The notes under the pieces were generated by a model, which worked only from the letters and a program-made list of their open reading frames with translations, did not search any database and was not told the DNA's origin. DNA of 64,000 nucleotides from Macrolepiota albuminosa. Lineage: Eukaryota > Basidiomycota > Agaricomycetes > Agaricales > Agaricaceae. Position 1 is the first letter of the stretch, and every line of letters begins with the position of its first letter. The position numbers and the translations under genes were made by a program. The stretch spans positions 1,736,001 to 1,800,000 of the forward strand of contig JAMWFC010000090.1 in the NCBI GenBank assembly GCA_027475525.1, read 5' to 3'. This document shows, piece by piece, positions 1-11,863 of the stretch.

Positions 1-2012
1 GGGCCAGGTCTCTTCTTTATACCAACGCCATTGGGAACAATACGGGTCACAAGGAAGATGATATATAAGATTATCGCTGGGATCATCTTTGTCACATTAC
101 TGAATGTTCAGGTACTGGACAAACTGGAAGCTAATCGATGTTTTGCTATTCTCGTGCTTTGTACTTTTCTTTGGGCGACCGAAGTAAGTAACCTCCTCCG
201 TGGAGATGGACTCGGGATCTGATTATCTTATCGCGGCAGGCTATCGCACTATTTGTCACATCGATGTTGGTACCACTCCTCCTTGTATTGCTACAGGTGA
301 TTCGCAATGACAAGGGAGATGTTCTGTCGAGACCCGCGGCCACACAGTTCGTAGACATTCTAGTCATGCTAATATTGTTCGATGTTCACTTGGAATTACC
401 AGATGGGTTTTCTCTGTCATGTTTTCCCCGACAATTATGCTACTCATCGGCGGATTCACGATCTCATCCGCACTGAGTAAAACGAATATTGATCGTGTGT
501 TGATCACAAAGGTCCTAAGCCTTGCGGGAACCAGGCCTAGTACCGTTCTCCTGGCGTTCATGGGTGTCTCGTGTTTTGCGAGCATGTGGATCAGGTATGT
601 CTGACCCTTTGTCTAAATGCCGCAGGAATCCTGATTAATTTCTCTTCCTCCTAGTAACGTCGCAGCGCCCACTCTCTGCTTCACCTTGATTCGCGTAAGC
701 TCCATGTCGATATGAATCCTCGTGAACGCTAATTTAAGGCACCGCCACCCATTTTATAGCCTATCCTCCGAACCTTGCCTCCCAAGTCGGCGTTCGGACC
801 GTGTCTTATCGTAAGTAATCTGTGACGTAGTCGAAGTCTTCAGTTAGATGTAAATATCGATTGATAGCTCGCCATTGCGCTCGCGGCGAACATTGGAGGA
901 CAGAGCTCGCCTATTTCGTCGCCACAAAATATCATTGCTCTCCAAGAGATGGACAATCCTATAGACTGGGCGACTTGGTTCGCCGTTGCGCTACCTGTGT
1001 CTGCCATCTCTATTTTCCTGATCTGGGGCATGCTCCTCGTGTCGTACCGACCGGCTCGTGCGCCTGATGGCGATGGTGAAATTGAGATTAAACAAATCCG
1101 GCCGACACGGGACCGGTTCACGCACAAGCAGTGGTGGGTGACCATTGTGTGTCTGGTGACTATTGGATTGTGGTGTGTGGCCCACCAGATTGAGCCTTAT
1201 GTCGGCGATATGGGTGTCATTGCAATAATCCCAATTATAGCATTCTTCACAACGGGTGTCTTGAAGAAGGTCGGTTCTCATCCGGTTCCGTTTCATTCTT
1301 GTACTTTCCAGCTTTGTTTACGGTTTACTTTAACTACAGGACGATTTCGAGCAGTTCATGTGGACCATCGTCTTCTTAGCCATGGGCGGCATAGCTCTTG
1401 GAAAAGGCGTGATGTCAAGTGGCCTTTTAGATGTTGTAGATGATATCATTCACGATCTAGTGCATGGCGTATCACTATACGGCGTTGTTTTAATCCTCTC
1501 TCCCGTCGTATTGGTTGGTTTCCTGCTGATTCCTTGTGAACGTCGGGTCCTGATCCTGTCCCTTAGATTATATCCACTTTCATAAGTCACACGATCGCTA
1601 GTGTGTTGCTCGTTCCCATCGTCAAGAAAGTGGGCGACAACTTGCCCGGGAACCACCAGAATATACTCATCCTTGTCACTGCACTAATCTGTTCTGCTGG
1701 AATGGGCATGCCTGTTTCAGGGTTTCCTAATCAAACTGCGTTAGTGCCGTTCCGTTCCCATGCTTTCTTCTTTGTCCAGCTGACAGACTTTCAATCTCCT
1801 TTTGTCTCTCGTATAATTATACAGCGCTACCCAGGAGGATGAGCTCGGAGAGCTTTATTTATCAAATATCGACTTCTTGAAAAACGGGGTGCCGGCAAGC
1901 ATTGTGGCTACAGTCGTAAGCTCCGACTTCGCAGCACATGTTGCTCCTGATGACCGATTACCAACAGGTCGTCTCCACCGTAGGATATCTGCTTATGCTT
2001 GCTACTGGGTAA
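1..2012 (+). CDS. SLC13/DASS-family anion (phosphate) transporter, 5'-truncated
   Basis: Multi-exon gene entering from the left edge; the N-terminus is missing. Pieces join across short introns: WATE (about 172-183), AIALFVTSMLVPLLLVLLQ (about 240-297), IMLLIGGFTISSAL (about 434-477), SNVAAPTL, a loop with SSPQNIIALQ, EQFMWTIVFLAMGGIALGKG, SHTIASVLLVPIVKKVGDNLP, GMGMPVSGFPNQTA, and the terminal VSTVGYLLMLATG ending in TAA at 2010-2012. The SNVAAPTL and GMPVSGFPN blocks are the paired Na+/anion-binding hairpins of the SLC13 family, and the order matches the transporter half of yeast Pho87/Pho90/Pho91. Known family role: low-affinity phosphate (or di-/tricarboxylate) uptake at the plasma membrane or vacuole. 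Whether an N-terminal SPX regulatory domain exists cannot be seen. No break is apparent. Substrate preference between phosphate and carboxylates is inferred from overall resemblance only. Confidence 0.85.
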
Positions 2013-3332
2013 GTGGGTCAAAAATTGTACACGCCAGACTACCGATTCAATCAACCCCCGTGTAGGATGTAAAATTGAATTGCTAGCTTGCTCAAGAATT
2101 GGTTGGACCATCGTTTGTGTCATTTATACAGTGTCTCAATTTAATAGATCATTTACATGTAGACTGAGACCATGGGTGTCGAGCTGCTTCCATGTCAGAA
2201 CCTATGAAGCATCTGACCTCATGATTTCTACGATTGGTTGACTGTCCATCACATGGCATTCCGATGAGAGCGTGGTCGACGTCGACATCGCCCCTGGGCA
2301 CCCTCGTTCCTTGTTTCCGGATCATTCGCACCCCTGAAATTATACATCATGGCCCTAAGGGCCGGCGCCCAATACTTGCAACCTACATCACAACCTGACC
2401 CGTCGTCTACGCAACACTCGACAGGATACATAAGTCTACATAATAGCGGCGGCCACAAGATGCACAAACATCTCGTTACTTATGTATGGAATGATTGACC
2501 TAAGTAATATATCAATTCCTTTCCTTGAGGGAAGCGCTTGCCGTAGATGCCAGTGGGAATTTCTTCCCAACATACTGCCAGCGGATTTGCACGTACATCT
2601 TATGTTGGCCAACCTTTTAACAGGCGTTTATGCGGTTCCGAAAGCCTGTGAACGGCGGTAGCAGTTACCGCTACAGGTTTCACGCATTGGTGATCGGCTT
2701 TCCGCGAAGAAACTGGCCGTGAGAGAGCTCAGGCCATTGAGAGACATTAGTATAAAGGTTGCAAGCCTGTTTCGCACTGCTTGCACTCGAAGCTTAAAGA
2801 CAAGTATGTAGGAGCTAACGTTAATCATATCGTTCATATATAAATTCAGAGATTAATGTCCCAGGTGGGGCTTGTGATTTTCGAGCTTACTTTTGCATGT
2901 TGTGGTACATATACATAGGAATTTTCTACCACCAATCTAGATTAGTTTGATGTTCTATTCGTCAATTCCGCGGGACCGTCGGCCTGGAAATTCGTCCGAG
3001 TCTTTCCCTACCGAAAATCGGCAAATTTTCTCTTCGTCCTTGGCGAAGCAGCTATCAAACGTTGACAAACAGTCAACCATTACCAATCGAGGAAAGTTCA
3101 AGGCGACGGAACAAGAAAGAGTAACACTAAGTAGCGTATCGATGGTACACAAAGTGCACAAATCCAATATTAGACATAAGTATAGGACTATGTGAGGTAT
3201 CTTGATATACTACTATGTTTATGGGATATCAATAGTGGGTCTCCGCCAGGAAGAAAAGTTGCGAAAAGAAAAGTTACGAGCGAAAAGTCAACCATGACGG
3301 AGAGGCGCTCACGACCGGGCATAGAAATATTC
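2013..3332. other. intergenic, no gene recognised
   Basis: About 1.3 kb between convergent genes. Only short open frames without recognisable domains occur, and no RNA gene or repeat was seen. It presumably holds the two 3' ends and terminators. Confidence 0.5.
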
Positions 3333-5262
3333 TTACCACGGGCGGTGTGGATGAGATTCGCCGTCAGTATCTGAATGTCGATGCCCGACAAGTTCCAAGT
3401 CACTGACACGTATCTCGTCGTGTCCACGCGGATGTTGTCCGCTTGGCCAATCCGATACCTTTACTAAGGGGGGTGCATAATATCGATCGTACCCCTTAGT
3501 CGAAGCCATAGACGGATGAGCAGAACCACTGTGATCTCGGTTGGACGACGCTGAGCGTGGCGTTACAGGAGATATGGGAGAAGGATCACATGTCGAATAA
3601 GAAGTGTGATTATCGCTGTCGCTCCCAGATGACGAATTAGAACGGTACTTGTGGTCCAGATAGGACCGTGAGGTATATGGCTCATGAGAGTCCCTCCTAT
3701 CGCAAGCTCTGAGGGACAGAGTGTGATCAGACCAGGAATAATTCATCAGGAGCAATTGGATCTACATACCGGAACGTCGGCTGTAAATGTCTTCGCCGCT
3801 CGTCTGAACGACGACTGCCTTCGCTTGAAGAAGAATCGTCGGCCTTTAACCGCCGCAGAACCGCGGCTGAGTCATTTGCATGCAAGCCTCGGAGATCTTC
3901 CATAGCAGAGATTGGTGGAAGGGCATATTGCGATGTAGAGTGTGTTAGATCGGGAGGAGCATGGATTGGTGCCAATGTTATATGTTCCATGTGTGGAACT
4001 CGACAACCTGGCGGTGGTAGACCATGATCACGAAGGGATAACGAAGGAATATCCAACGAAAGGTCTTTCCGACCCTCAAGCGACGGTCGCCTGACGGGAT
4101 AAGGCGCACTGTACGGCGAATATCGTACAGAACTGCGAGATGCGCTTGAAGGACTCGCCGGATCGTCAATCGAAGCGGATCCGTCATGGGGCGATGGCAA
4201 TGAAGAGTTTTCATAGCTATGGCGAAAATTTACATCGCGATTTGGTGGATAAAATGGAGTTTGAAGGTATGGAACTTGCGGTTGTGTGGATTGTCGAGAA
4301 TGAACAGGATCATGAGGCGTAACGACCGTCCATGGCTCTCGTGGGGGATTTACGGTAGTGTTTGGTTGCGGGTTTCTTCTTGTACGGCGGCGATTAGGCC
4401 CCGATGCGACGACTTGACCAAATCCAGGCTGGCCAGGGGATAGACATGTACTTGGGAAAGTCGGACTACGAAAAAGTTATTAAGGGTGGCGCTTCAATAG
4501 TAAGTTGACTAACCCAAACAAGGGAATGAGGTCGTCCCGTATATCCCACGCGACACTGCAAAAAAAGAGTTCAGTCTAAGTCGTCGAGCGACTAAGAAAC
4601 ACACGAACCGACGAGAGAGTCGCAGGGCTACCTAGCGATGACAAACAAGGTATAGTTAGCATTCATGCATTACCAACTGAACAATAGAACTAGAACATAC
4701 CTCATAAGGCATCCATGTGCCCTGTATCTTAAGGTATCCACCTCGCACGCGACGAATTAGTGGGGCCAGGTCAGGCTGAGAGTCAATCATCTTGACAATG
4801 TCGGCTAAAGAGAGCTTGATATTTATAACTGATAAGCCAGGGAATTCTGAAGCGTACCTTTCGAATTTCCCAAGGCTGTTGGAAGCGTGGATGAGTTTGA
4901 TGTAAAGATGCTCTTGTTGGCTACAACCCACCTTTCCAGATCCCGGTCCACAGAATATATCCATCGTCGATATCCATCATTATCCACTGACCATTCAAGG
5001 GATACTCGTACACAGGTCTGAGATAGCATTATAGCGAATGTCTGATCCAAGAAAGAAATTGAAACATACATATAGCCTCGTGGATCATTGCTAGTGATAT
5101 ATCTGCCTTTAGTGACATGGTGATTGGGGCTGGCGTAAGGTCGGAATCGAGGCCCTGTGCTTGATGCCGAAGTTGGGACCGTATCCTTAAAGGTTATGAG
5201 TGTCAGGGGAAGACTGATGAGAGCGGCACGGGAACACTGACCTGTAATATATTGGAGGACAT
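3333..5262 (-). CDS. APSES/KilA-N-type DNA-binding transcriptional regulator
   Basis: Start ATG at 5262-5260 (MSSNILQ, then an intron). Spliced exons give RFRPYASPNHHVTKGRYI, VYEYPLNGQWIMMDIDDGY, LWTGIWKALGNSK, ADIVKMIDSQPDLAPLI, RRVRGGYLKIQGTWMPYE, VALRLSRR and VAWDIRDDLIPLFG. This is the conserved core of fungal APSES/KilA-N HTH proteins: the (V/L)KIQGTWMPYE..A..L block followed by R.AW.IR.DL.PLFG. The rest (about 4450-3333) is a long Ser/Pro/Arg-rich, presumably disordered tail, read through MPSPHDGSASIDD and on to GYDRYYAPPL; the last exon boundary near 3760 is uncertain. Six or more introns. Known role of the family: sequence-specific nuclear regulators of cell cycle, development and morphogenesis (Mbp1/Swi4, StuA, Xbp1, Bqt4-like). 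No ankyrin repeats are seen, so it is not an MBF/SBF-type subunit. Target genes are unknown. Confidence 0.85.
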
Positions 5263-6334
5263 TTTTTCAGAAAAGTGGCAAGTCTTGGAAATGGGTGGGC
5301 TTATATGTAAAAGCGGGGGACGGAAGCGGTTGATAGACAGATCTTTGTTTAAGTCCCGTGGTGTCGGACACGAATCCGGGAAGATCAGATACACCACAGA
5401 ATATCTCTGAATGTCGAAAGATGGGGAAGACGAACTCGGTCCGTTTGATTTTCCACAACCATAACATTTAATCCTGGAGCAAAAAGTGAACAACCCTAAA
5501 TTGGCCTTGAAACACGTGCGAATAACAGAGGATGTTGCCCTGTGCTGCCGCCTATGTTGCCATGCGGAATCGTAAATGGAAATCAGACAGGTACCTGACC
5601 TTCGCAATTGCTTAGGCCCTCGGCAAGATCTAGCGATCTAGCTTACAAGGGGAAATTCCCAACACAGATCACATCTATCTTTATTTCTCCGGGGGAAAAT
5701 TTTGGTTAGTCCCCTGTACATACCTGACATGTACAATTGTTTCCCGTGGTCGGCCGCCATGTCGTACGTGACCACATTAATGTGAGTGGGAGCGTCTGTA
5801 AGAGGTCGAATGATATCTGGAGTTTCCATGCATGTGAAGCGTGATCCCCTGAGTTGGAGCATCCGGGCGTCCACGGAGAGATCGAGCGGATAATGGATGA
5901 ACCATCGAGGCCTCCTTAGTTTTAGATCCTTGTGCAGTGGAATGTTGCATTTGTCTCAACAGAAACTATCCGTTCAAGTGCTATGAGCAAGACATTGACC
6001 CACTAAACACCGCAGATATGTATAGCTTCAAGCTTCACCTGGCAGCTGTTGTTTAAGGCAAGTTGTAGTTCTCACGGCGCCGGTTTTGGATTTGTCCTCG
6101 ATCATGACGATGTCGTTATTTGTGCCTGGACAGGTGAAGCTCTGATCCTCGATCAGAGTGATCGCGGCGTCGAGAGTCACGAGTCGGGACGGTCCAACCC
6201 GAGAACCGCCTGAGCAAATTGTCCTAACAGCACACCGGCCGCCCTTATCGCATCTCGGGACCGAGTCCATGTGGCTACATTTACACATCCATGTGTTGAT
6301 GAACCTTACTAATGATATACAAAACATATCATGT
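5263..6334. other. intergenic region upstream of the APSES gene
   Basis: About 1.1 kb that should contain the promoter of the APSES gene and the 3' end of the ornithine decarboxylase gene. Open frames here (for example 6028-6387, -) show no recognisable domain. Confidence 0.5.
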
Positions 6335-7911
6335 CTATAGTCCGTAACCACTTGCGGCAAAGGCAAGGAGTGTCTGGTACACCTCAAAGCTCCCCACTCC
6401 TCCCAACGTATATATTACTTTACTTACTTCAAATCCATTGAATTGGCTCGCCGCACAGATTGTGTAGGCGCCCATGTTGTCGAAGCCAAGCCAGTCTCCA
6501 ACCTGGAGCGCAGTTGGCAGCGTGGTCTTGGGAGACACGCAGTCGATTGAATCGCAGGTTGGTCCCCATACGCTACTCAGTCCTTGTGGTTCCGATGCGG
6601 GAACATGGAAGGATCCATTGAGTGACAGCACGTACGGATGTATGATCTGGTGGTCGAACAGAATGCAGTTAAAGGCGCCGTAGACTCCATCATTAATGTA
6701 GTCTACGAGAAAAAAAACTTCAGTACTCAATCAACAGACCGAATGAATAGGACTGACACATGATGCCTGGTTGATCGGATGTCTCTACCATATTTGATTC
6801 TGGAACACCGGGAAGAGGAGCTCGCCGGGCGATTATGTTGGCAGCAAGCTTGAAGGCTTTGGAAACATAAAAGCGACCAGGCTCCGCAATGATCCTTAAG
6901 CCTTGACGATCAGGGAAGTACTGGTCAATTGCCTTGGTCAAAAACCCGGCAGCCTGCTCAAAAAGTGCGTCTTCAAACCCCCCACCAACGTCCAGGAGGC
7001 TAAATACAAATCCTGCTTCTTTCCCCATGTCAAAAACTGCACGGGCGCGCTTTATGGCATCGGTGTATACCGAAGGGTCATAGCACCCACTGCCCACATG
7101 GAAGGAGACGCCTACAACATCAAGGCCAAGTTCACGCGCCTTTGCGAGAAGCGCGGGCACGGTTACCAACGGAGCACCAAATTTAACACCGAACGCACAC
7201 AGGCTTTTTGAATCGTCTGTCAAGATACGAATGACAAGCTTCGCCCTGGTGTGAGCACGAGCGATCTTGTAAAGCTCGTCTGCGTTGTCAAAGGTCATCG
7301 TCTCTACGCCCATCTTCGCAGCACTTCGGATGAAAGAGACGGCCTTGCAGGGATTTGCAAAAATGATGCGGGAGGGGTCAATGCCGCCCACATCCAAGAT
7401 CTGAGAAATTTCTCCGTTGGATGCACAATCGAACCCGGAGCCCAAGGCAGCAAGGAGACGAATGACGTAAGGGTCCGGATTACATTTTACGGCTACGGTC
7501 GGAACGCACATGATAAGTACCATCAGACGGGGGTTTTGTGAATCACTCACCGTAGAAGGGTTGGACTTCGGGCAGTGCTGCAACCCACCTTTTGTGTTGG
7601 CGATAGACCTGACTGAGGTCCGCCACAAAGAAGGCCTTCTCGGCATCGGGCTGATGAGTTTCAGCGAGGTGGGCCGCCTTCATAACACCATCCCTCATAT
7701 GAACTTCAGGATGCCCCTGGCGCAAGGGAGGGAGCGAGGGGAATATACTAATCTCCTCTTCAGTAGAAATGTCTACCGTCACCTTGACGGATGAAGGAGG
7801 TATAAGGGCTTTTGAAATGGCCCAATTGAATTTTTCTTGATAGCGCGGAAGAGAGTCGGAATAAGATAGGTCAATGGCACATGGCGCCGTCAAAACTTGC
7901 ACCGTGGTCAT
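6335..7911 (-). CDS. spe1: ornithine decarboxylase
   Basis: PLP-dependent fold-III decarboxylase that converts ornithine to putrescine, the first committed step of polyamine synthesis; cytosolic homodimer. Start MTTVQVLTAPCAID at 7911. First intron (about 7500-7558) splits the lysine motif: PFY|AVKCNPDP, where the Lys forms the PLP Schiff base. Also visible: GSGFDCASNGEI, FANPCK, SFHVGSGC, the Gly-rich phosphate loop LLDVGGGFED, and EPGRFYV. Second intron near 6717-6760 joins QPGIM to YYINDGVYGAFNC. Catalytic Cys in WGPTCDSID; GDWLGFDNMGAYT precedes the C-terminus. Stop TAG at 6335-6337. Length of about 480-490 residues is typical. No key residue is missing and no break is seen. Eukaryotic ODC is usually controlled by antizyme; no antizyme gene was recognised in the window. 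Confidence 0.97.
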
Positions 7912-10413
7912 TGAATCAGAGGGAGGTGGGGTTGGTGGACGATCTATTGTGTCTAGGACGAGCTCGTGGACGTGTTCGTCCAGTATATGTATCTTTCGAT
8001 GTGAGTTTACTTTGATGACCCAGCCGCCACGATGGCGAGCCGGGCGGTGTATTTCGCGGCAGTCGGGAGGAAACTTCAGTAGAGGTGGGTTCCTCGCTCC
8101 CTGTTCAGCGAGGATTGTGCTTGAAGGGCGAGATACTGGGTATTAAAGAACAAACAGCAAATAAAAAATAAAACACGGGGGTTGTCTAAAAGCCGATTGG
8201 GGGTGTAGCAGAATGTCAGGGAGGTTCGCCTCCGGTATACCATAAACACAGATGTCAACGGAAGGTTTCATGAAGGCTCACCTCTTACAGATGACCACCT
8301 GGGGATGAATTCAGCAGCGTTCCATGACAGCGAGCATTAATGCGTACTCTAGGGCCAGCAAACGAAGGTCCTGATTGTGTTCTTGGACAGTAATTGTGGC
8401 TGGAAGAGATCTGGTGGTCGCAGCGGTTGACTACGCCCAGATATGAGGGACTGTAAGCGATTCACGAGAGCTTTTTTGCGGTTGGCTAACTTGGAATACG
8501 ATCAAAACTTTTTCTATTCCAGTTTATCGATTGAATTTTCGGGGCATGCCGAACTGCCTTTTATGGTATTACCCTCCCGATGTGACTCAATCGATGGGCG
8601 ACGTCTTGAATCCTTTAGTATTAACGTTTACGTCCCCTTAATTCATATTCTCGCTCCTAAAGTCAAAATTACTCGATGAAACGTCTAATCAAGTACGGCG
8701 AATGAGTCTAAAATTTTCTTTTCTTGCTTCAAAAGGCTTTCAGATAACGAAGCAAACGTAATTACTCAGGAGTATCGACATTTTTTTGTTGAAAAAATGT
8801 CAAACCCTGTCTTCATTCCCAACTCGAGGCACTGCTGAAACCAGCAGCTTCAGGACACAAAACACGCCGATATCAATGTGCAATGGTAACTTGAAGGGAT
8901 ATTTTACTCGGTGAAGGAGTACACAGCACTTGTTCCGAGTTGAGTCAGTTTGGAAAAAGGCGCCTTTGAGGTACATCACCCAAGCCAACGAAATATGGCA
9001 GTGTCTCTTGATATCCTCGTTGTACAATGGAAGTCCCAAGTTTCCGTAATCCAAACCTTGGAATTTGTGCCATCTATGTTCAACTGCGGCGGCCAATTCA
9101 TTGCACAGCTCTTTAAGCCCTACAAAGGCGGGGGATACTGTGTCTTGACACCGTGTCCGTCAGCTGCCCCACAAGGCACAAATCTCTAATTACCGGCCCC
9201 CCATGAAGATGCGGGTTCAACGGAGTGCCGGAAAACACATCCCGCATTTGCTGGAGACAATATACGAGAAGATATACGGAAAACCACACACCCTTCGCTG
9301 ATTGGGACATAACAACACATGAGCTCGGACCTTTGTGGTGTTTTTATGTCTATAGTCAGTGATGTCACCCATTTGGCAGTGATCTCACTCGCGACATGTC
9401 CACCTTGACACCACTCCATCGACGGAAAAAATATTTTTTGATCCAAAACGAAAGGGAATAATTGTTCCTTTCTAGTTACTGTGTCACAGCATACGACTAG
9501 CGGTTGGACTTGTAATAAGGGTGCATACCTGGAACACTGACCCACCTTGATCGAAGAATCGCCGAACCTGATAGAGTTATATGACTGACTACATATTAGG
9601 TGCGTGTGCACTTACTAGTATCGGAAATAACATATAAACCCTCCGAGACCCTGTCTCATTCGATATACGCACGTATGAATGATGATCATTGAAGATCCAG
9701 CAGTTGTGCGCACAAATATCGAATCTATAATTGTGGGACCCCACAAGTGATCCAAGACACTATCAATGAACAAACAGTCCAGACGTGCGCTTTGTCTATC
9801 AAGAAGGAAAGTCAGATGAAATGGGTTACACCTATGTGAAATCCACGATAGTAAGGGAAGGACTGAGAGTTCCATGATGGTCCCCAATATTGGACCCCAC
9901 ACTGAACTCAGACCTAACCATTTCTCGATATCTCTCCGAATTGCACCCGTTAGTGGTTCGATACCCAAAGTAGTTACCGGAGGCGGCTTCGGGAGATCTA
10001 GATCTCCTGGACAGGGCGTCAGGTTCGAATTGCTATGTTGCGTTAGTCTGAACAAACCTTCGGAGCTAGTGCCATATTTGTGAAAGCATGTGTTCGTGAC
10101 TCCGCCGAGCTCTCCGAATCTCGAGTGTATGACAGCGCGAGAATAAGTTTCTTAGAAAACTTCATTCTTGATCTATACATTCGCGCGAGGTCTCGGAAAT
10201 TCAAATGGAGACTATATGTTCTCTCGTTTTCTCGTTATGTTTGTATATGTCATGGACAGGTGACGACATGTCAGGACTACGCAAGCGCTTGGTAAAACAG
10301 CACCAGCCAATGTTGCATCAGGATGTATCACTTGGACCCATGGAGACATCGCTTAAGCTCCGTTTCTAAACCTGCCTGTTAAAGGCCTCCAGCAGCCATA
10401 GAATGGTAAGATA
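7912..10413. other. gene-poor interval between ODC and PTPA
   Basis: About 2.5 kb. The first few hundred bases should be the ODC promoter. Apart from the USB1-like fragment, open frames (for example 9615-10055, -) are short, interrupted and without recognisable domains. Confidence 0.4.
8800..9600 (-). pseudogene. possible remnant of a USB1-like U6 snRNA phosphodiesterase
   Basis: On the minus strand, ELCNELAAAVEHRWHKF is followed by LYNEDIKRHCHISLAW (about 9120-8975). The HISLAW block resembles the second H-x-S motif of the 2H phosphodiesterase USB1, where an acidic, aromatic-rich stretch precedes H(L/V/I)SLAW. Further upstream a (G)GHVAS segment could correspond to the first strand of the fold. 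The first H-x-S motif and a continuous frame were not found, and sequence after HISLAW does not resemble the USB1 C-terminus. It is read as a decayed gene or a heavily spliced one. The identification is tentative. Confidence 0.25.
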
Positions 10414-11674
10414 TCAGAGAAGATCCCGTGGGGCCTGAGTTTGTGCAGCCGTCGTCAGTCGCGGCAGGATATTATCGGAAGCCGAAGGATGGGTGCCGTT
10501 ATCCCACTCCAATATCCCGCCTAACGGAAGATGTTGAACAACAACCCGTTTTCCTAGCACTTCGGCCTGGGGACAGTGGAGTTATTATGGCCATCTGACG
10601 TCCGAGATGAAGTAGGGGCTTACTTCATACATCTTAAATAGTCCCGAGTTCACTTTCTTCCAGTTTGGGACACCCACGGCAATTGAATGGAGTTGCGAAG
10701 AATGTTCGTGGAACGGGCCGCTTTTCACCTGACGAATCCGCATGATCATCATGAAGTAGAGGTTCGTCGGCGGTAAATCCTTCTGAAGGACGGCGTTTAC
10801 TGGTATCTTTGTCTGCTCTGGAAAGAGCATCAAATTCGCATTAGCAAAGAGCGATCATGCAAAAGCCGTATTTTAAAGCACCTCGCAGCTCGGCACTTCC
10901 AAAAATATAGCCCAGAAAAGAAGAGTCATCGAGGCCCCAAACACCGTGACTTCCCGCAGGCTCTAAGCGATAAGTATCTTGAAGCTTCCAACATACTTCC
11001 AAGTATCGTACAAAGACTTGCAGAACAAGCGACCGCTCCTCTTCAACAGTTGGCTCGTACAATCGTACAAGCGTCAAGGCCAAGAGAAAGAGAGCAAAAG
11101 ATGTTTCATGTCCTGTGCCATAATCCATTCTCGTGAAAGACCCAAAAGAAGTAAGTAGCAGTGGCTTGACGTGAGGTATTGCCGCAGAGAACTCTCCAGG
11201 CAACAATAAACTGAGAACTTCGTCGGCCCTCTTCATGAAAAAGTTTGTCAACTCCGAACGAAAAGATAACCAACGCTAGCCAACCTCTTCAAGGCGGGCA
11301 CCCCATGTACGAAATGCTAAGTTGCCAAATCGCTGAGCGGACTGAAGGGGTGGAATCTCGTCAATCCATAGATCTAAAGTATTCAGAAGCTCGAGTGTCC
11401 TCGTGATAGCCTGACAGCTAGGAATCAGATAAGGTCCATTGAAAGACGGCGACAAAGCCCGTACTGGGGTTGGCGACGAGGCCCAAGGGAGAAACTGACT
11501 GACGACTGACTCGTTCAGACGTCGCAGGAACACCGCGTAGTCCTGATATGATTGCTTTGTTTTCCAGGTTAGGACATCTCCATCGGTTCTAATCTTTGGT
11601 TTAGCTACACCGAGCTTTGCAAGTTTAGACAGAGGAATTCTGCGGAGCTGCGGTAAGGAAGCAGTTTCTGACAT
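10414..11674 (-). CDS. PTPA, PP2A phosphatase activator (peptidyl-prolyl isomerase)
   Basis: Start MSETASLPQLRRIPLSKL at 11674. Recognisable PTPA blocks: the DYAVFLRRLNESV segment, WIDEIPPLQSAQRFGN(L)AFR.W, then after an intron LLPGEFSAAIPHVKPLLLTSFGSFTRMDYGTGHE, the strongly conserved active-site signature, and GVWGLDDSSFLGYIFGSAEL. The next exon has VLQKDLPPTNLYFMMI and FHEHSSQLHSIA..VPNWKKVNSGLFKMYE. A final exon downstream of an intron (about 10576-10620) gives EVLGKRVVVQHLPLGGILEW and ends with TGA at 10414-10416. Known role: activates and assembles protein phosphatase 2A catalytic subunits (yeast Rrd1/Rrd2), acting as a proline isomerase in cytosol and nucleus. Whether it corresponds to Rrd1 or Rrd2 was not resolved. 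All conserved blocks are present. It is divergent from Ku70 with a 189-bp gap. Confidence 0.93.
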
Positions 11675-11863
11675 GCTGCCACGATCTAGATATGTATTTC
11701 CGCCAAGACGTAGTTATGGATTCTGCGGAGCCCAAAGTCACGGGTCACGAGACCGGCGTTAGATGACTCAATGCGTGGCTCAAGGTGGAATGTGTTGTGA
11801 CTGACGCGTCTCAACTACCTTCAGTTCCTCTGTTATTCTTGACACGTCAAATTTGATACGATT
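11675..11863. promoter_or_regulatory. shared divergent promoter of the PTPA and Ku70 genes
   Basis: Only 189 bp separate the two start codons on opposite strands, so both promoters and 5' UTRs must lie here or overlap. No clear TATA box was seen. Co-regulation is an inference from spacing alone. Confidence 0.55.

Noticed and set aside
9951..10040. TTCGA-containing stretches considered as tRNA genes
   Set aside because: No cloverleaf with paired acceptor and T arms could be drawn.
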